NCBI GenBank assembly: GCA_022266195.1
Contig: WHVY01000004.1
Span: forward strand, 265,501 to 329,500
Direction: 5' to 3'
Source: Tetranychus cinnabarinus
Lineage: Eukaryota; Arthropoda; Arachnida; Trombidiformes; Tetranychidae
DNA length: 64,000 nucleotides
This document shows positions 60,401-64,000 of the stretch, piece by piece. A program made the position numbers and the translations under genes. The notes beneath the pieces were generated by a model. It saw only the letters and a program-made list of their open reading frames with translations. It was not told the DNA's origin and ran no database searches. The number at the start of each line of letters is the position of its first letter. The first letter of the stretch is position 1.

Positions 60401-61173
60401 GTTATTAAACTTATAGCTGTTACTAGCTCATTGGATTTAATCACTAGCTGCTATTCACTCTTATTAAATTTACTTGGCTTTAGAATCGCAAGGAAGCCAG
60501 AATTAATTTTTAGTCAAACTATTAAAGAAATTAATGGACTTCAGTTAATTTCGGTCATTCATATTATAATCATGTCAGTTGGCAATTAGATATTAATGGT
60601 TAGTCCATATGAGTCCATTTTCTGGGGAAATGTTTTTTCTTTGTTAAGTGTTTCTGGATTCAATCCTTTGTGAACATTCACTCATTTGTTATTAGCTAAA
60701 GTCAAGCATTTTCGTATAACATTAGAAGGTTGATTTAATTAATTGTACATGAAGCATATCACATGTCAACTTCAGGATTTTGTTCACAATCAGGTTGTTG
60801 AATGGTAATATTACCTGTTGGGCTGAAGCTCTAAGGCAAATCTAGACCTTAAAACAGTTGGCGATCAACACATAAATGAAATAATTTGTTTGTCACAGAT
60901 TGATAGCCGAATCAATATTCGTTTAATGTGTTAACGAAAAGAATCGTTCACTACTCCCTAATTACTCACTCGCCACACATAAAATATAATCAAAATTAGT
61001 GCTGATCAATAGAAAGGAAAATAAACCAGAAAGCAGTTGTGAACGATGATTTTCAACCAAACCGCCAAAACAAATAACATGTGGAGCTACATGCGCTTTT
61101 ATACGATAAATGTTATTTTATAACAGCAATGTTTTGATTTTGTATTACCAATCAGTCTTATTGTTAAATCTAA
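57423..61173. other. Intergenic, divergent GluCl and COX18 promoters
   Basis: A 3.75-kb AT-rich region with no supported gene. The frames at 57452, 57899, 57967 and 58871 have neither motifs nor splice structure. An AACCGGTTAC motif lies near 59276. Confidence 0.5.
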
Positions 61174-62427
61174 ATGTCTTATAGATATTTTGTTAAATTG
61201 TCTTTAGCCCATAATTATAATTGTTTCTCAGTCAGTGGCTTACAAACTCGTTCTGTCCATTATTTATCTTTGAAATGTAATCCATCTACTGCTGGCGTTT
61301 TATCGGTTAGGAAACGACAAAGTGGAGCCGGTTGTATTCAACAATTAAATGGCTCACAATTAAATAACAGTTTGACTGTCCGTCATGCTTCATTTGGTGA
61401 GCGATTAACAAGTATAAGTGAGTCCATTGCTTTATCATGGCCGGTGCAGAAGTGCACAGATTCTTTGATTTGGGTACATGAAGCTTCGGGTTTACCTTGG
61501 TGGCTCAGTATCATTGTTTCAACTGTTGTATTTCGATCTGTGATTGTTTTTCCGTTCATGTGTTATGATCGTCGGATTATGCATAAATTAATTAACGTTG
61601 GTCCCGAGATCACAAGCTATACTGATAAGGTAGCTGAAGAATTGAAAAAGCTGGTTCAAAGTGGACAGCTAAAGAAGGAAAAGTTTCGAGCTACTCTTTT
61701 TAGAGCTTATAAAAAGAAATCGACGCAAATTTATTTAGATAATAACGTCCATCCGGGTCAAAGGGTGGTTTTAATTTTTTTTCAATTTCCCTTTTGGATA
61801 ACTATGTCTTCATCGCTCAATAATCTTTGTGTTAGACCTTATTTTCTCAACGATCCTTTAGTTCATGACCAATTTTTCACTGGTGGAGCCGCTTGGTTCA
61901 AAGATTTAACAATTGCAGATCCTTATTATGTGATGCCAGTCTTATTTTTTGTGTCCATATTTTCAAGTATTAAGGTTAGTCTTTGAAAAACCACGCACAA
62001 TATTATCGAAGTTTCAACTTTGCACATTAAATTATCTTTCGAAATTCGAATTTATAACCAATTCTTCTTTTCAGTTTACAGAGCTGATCAAAAATCAAAA
62101 CAGACCTATTAATGTTACTGAAACTAAATTTGAGAGATATTTCATGTACTTCTTGAAAGGATGGCTTCTTGTGTTACTTGGATTAAGCACAGTGACACCG
62201 TCAGTAAGTAGGACCAAGAACTAAGATTAACGTAATCTAATTATGTGATTCAATACTTGCAGGGTTGTGTACTATACTGGGCCACTTCAGCTGCATGTGG
62301 GACTCTACATCACTACCTCTTATCTTTTCCCAAAGTTAGGAGAATGTGTAGAATACCAGCGTTAAAAAATGATCCTAAACCCCTTGATTGGAAACGCTTG
62401 ATAGCATCAATTGATAAATCAAAATGA
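61174..62427 (+). CDS. COX18: COX18, mitochondrial inner-membrane insertase for COX2
   Basis: Three exons: 61174-61974, 62075-62203 and 62263-62427, all phase 0, giving 364 residues. A long N-terminal mitochondrial presequence is followed by the YidC/Oxa1/Alb3 core: EASGLPWWLSIIVSTVVFRS (first core segment), a charged matrix loop up to YKKKSTQIYLDNNVHPGQR, FQFPFWITMSSSLNNL, the GGAAWFKDLTIADPYYVMPV block, then the later membrane segments LKGWLLVLLGLSTVTPS and CVLYWATSAACGTLHHYLL. The last residues (RRMCRIPALKNDP) match COX18 more than OXA1L, which has a longer matrix tail. COX18 moves the C-terminal tail of COX2 across the inner membrane. SCO1, elsewhere in the window, then delivers copper to the same subunit. 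Confidence 0.88.
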
Positions 62428-62669
62428 AATATCTATTGAATAATTTCAAGATGAAGTCATACGTTGTAAATACCAAGCGTTGTAAATTACTCGAATTAAA
62501 ATAATTTAAATAAATAGTAAATATATATTGACTGGGAAATCATTTCTTTAATGAATTGAACTTCATCCATCCATCAAAATAAACACAAAAAACATAGATG
62601 AGCTTAAGAAGACTTCAGAAGGCAACCATGAATGAAATGAGCCCATTAAATATCACTATCAATACGAAA

Positions 62670-63398
62670 TCACTGAAAAAGAAACGAAAAGAAATTAGAT
62701 TCATAGATTCGATAATCATGAATTAGCATAAAGAATTATAACTTACTTTCTTAGATGCAGCTGAACCAACTTTAGCCTTTTTAGTACCCCTGACTTTCTT
62801 CATCTTGTTCTTTCTTTCTTTACGTTGTTTTCTTGGTTGTCTTTCAACCTTAGTTAAACCATTACGCTGTAATCGGTATTTGGGCTCGAATTTTTTAGCG
62901 TAATCTAATGTGTCATAAATAAGGGCAAATCCAGTTGTCCTGTCACCACCAAAGTGAGTTTTTAACCCAAAAGTGAAGATCAAGTCGGGTTGAGTTTTGT
63001 AAGTCTTCGCTAATCTATTACGAATTTCTTGTTTAGCGATGGTTGCTTTGCCAGGATGGATAACATCAACAACCTAAGGAAAGAAATTGCAGATCACAGA
63101 CATGAGAAATGAACCACTACATATCACCGGCATAAAAAGTTGCACAAGATTGAAATCATAATCATACCATCTGACGTCGACAGAGAAGTCGATTGGTCTT
63201 GAATTTGCGAGTTCGCAATGTGTAACCTCCTTCGGATGACTAGAATAATAAAAAAAGAGATAAATCAATGAAAAATAAACCAAAAATTGCAAATGCAAGA
63301 AACGTGTTAAAGATGGATGGAGGAAAGCAACGGAAAGAATTAATTCAGTAAACATTAGATAAATTAACTACTGGATAGATTAAAATTTTACTTACCAT
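62670..63398 (-). CDS. RPS24: 40S ribosomal protein S24 (eS24)
   Basis: Four exons: 63398-63396 (only the ATG), 63239-63168, 63073-62747 and 62672-62670 (only the TGA). The protein has 134 residues, the usual size. Signatures: YTLRTRKFKTNRLLCRRQM, VVDVIHPGKATIAKQEIRNR, LIFTFGLKTHFGGDRTTGFA and a Lys/Arg-rich tail rich in KERKNKMKKVRGTKK. It is part of the small ribosomal subunit body. The start codon is split off at the end of exon 1, and the stop is the first codon of the last exon, after a donor (GTAAGTTAT) and an acceptor (TTTTTCAG). A read-through reading of exon 3 would add VSYNSLC, so splicing decides the end. The vertebrate gene has a comparable layout, with ATG-only first exon and tiny alternative last exons. 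Confidence 0.95.
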
Positions 63399-64000
63399 TA
63401 TTACAAATTAGAAATGTTAAGTTGAATAACAGATATTCACAAATTAAATTAAACAATTTAGATTAATTGTTAAACATACTCTTTAACCAGAACCTGTAAA
63501 AAAGGTAAGCAAATTTTGCCGGAAAAGGATATGACTTGCCACAGCATAAGTTGCTAGGGTAACAACAAAGCTCACTCTTGTATCCTGAACCGCGATTTTC
63601 AAGTTGCTAACTTTTCTTGATTGAAGTCAACACGCCATCTAACGGGTGAAGAAAATATGAATGTTTTTCACATAAAAAGTAACCCCAACGATTCAATTTT
63701 TATTACATCAGATGGCGATATTTATGTTTAGTTAGCTAAAATTTTCACTTTTCCAGTCATTGTCTTATTAATTTAAACTTTATTTAGCAACCTATCATTT
63801 AACTATTTACTATTCGTCAAATTTTCTTCAATTGTTTTGTTTCTACCCATTTCATTGTGAAATTTAATGCAGTGAAGATCTTTTTACACGGTCTGTTATG
63901 TTGTGCCCTGCAGTAAGCTACGAGTTTATCTGTTCGTATTTACTCTGCTAGTAGTAATTTTTGTTGGAATCGTTTGTATCCTCCCGTCTGTGCCAAAGTA
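63399..64000. other. RPS24 promoter and possible start of another gene at the edge
   Basis: The RPS24 promoter and 5' UTR lie next to 63398. Near the right edge a TGCCCTGCAG acceptor-like site (ending 63913) precedes a plus-strand open frame with a hydrophobic run YLFVFTLLVVIFVGIVCILP, as in a signal-anchor. It is cut off by the window, and I do not call it as a gene. Confidence 0.3.

Overview
This is AT-rich eukaryotic nuclear DNA with split protein-coding genes on both strands. Every splice site used in the models below is a GT/AG pair that keeps the reading frame. The gene set (glutamate-gated chloride channel, a 284-residue arthropod-type tropomyosin with paired alternative exons, ATP synthase beta, RPS24) points to an arthropod. 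Tight gene packing, many introns under 120 bases and the avermectin-target channel make an acariform mite such as a spider mite (Tetranychus-like) my best guess. That is inference: no marker for species is present.

Layout, left to right. 1-5 kb: the 3' end of an unidentified N/Y/S-rich protein gene (+), a long pyrimidine-rich intergenic stretch, then TMEM170A (+). 6-11.5 kb: TMEM33 (-), a secreted leucine-rich-repeat protein (+) and an intronless EMC2 (+). The promoter and first ~35 codons of this EMC2 are an inverted duplicate of the TMEM33 5' end, so EMC2 is a chimeric gene. 12-20 kb: RRP7 (-, short C-terminus), ATP5F1B (-), a DAXX-like histone-chaperone candidate (-) and SCO1 (+), the last two head to head. 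21.5-31.2 kb: tropomyosin (+), nine coding exons plus a second in-frame first exon and a mutually exclusive exon pair. 31.9-39.1 kb: a lysosomal phospholipase A2/LCAT-family gene (-) and inositol-pentakisphosphate 2-kinase (-). 40.2 kb: a 147-bp TA-flanked MITE. 42.7-57.4 kb: a complete seven-exon glutamate-gated chloride channel (-). 61.2-63.4 kb: COX18 (+) facing RPS24 (-).

Several genes share a theme: SCO1 and COX18 both act in cytochrome c oxidase assembly and ATP5F1B is in the same organelle; TMEM33 and EMC2 both act at the endoplasmic reticulum. The window otherwise looks like ordinary chromosomal gene order and not an operon or island. The most notable observations are the TMEM33-EMC2 chimera, the glutamate codon at the avermectin-critical position of channel segment M3, and the hidden atypical tropomyosin first exon.
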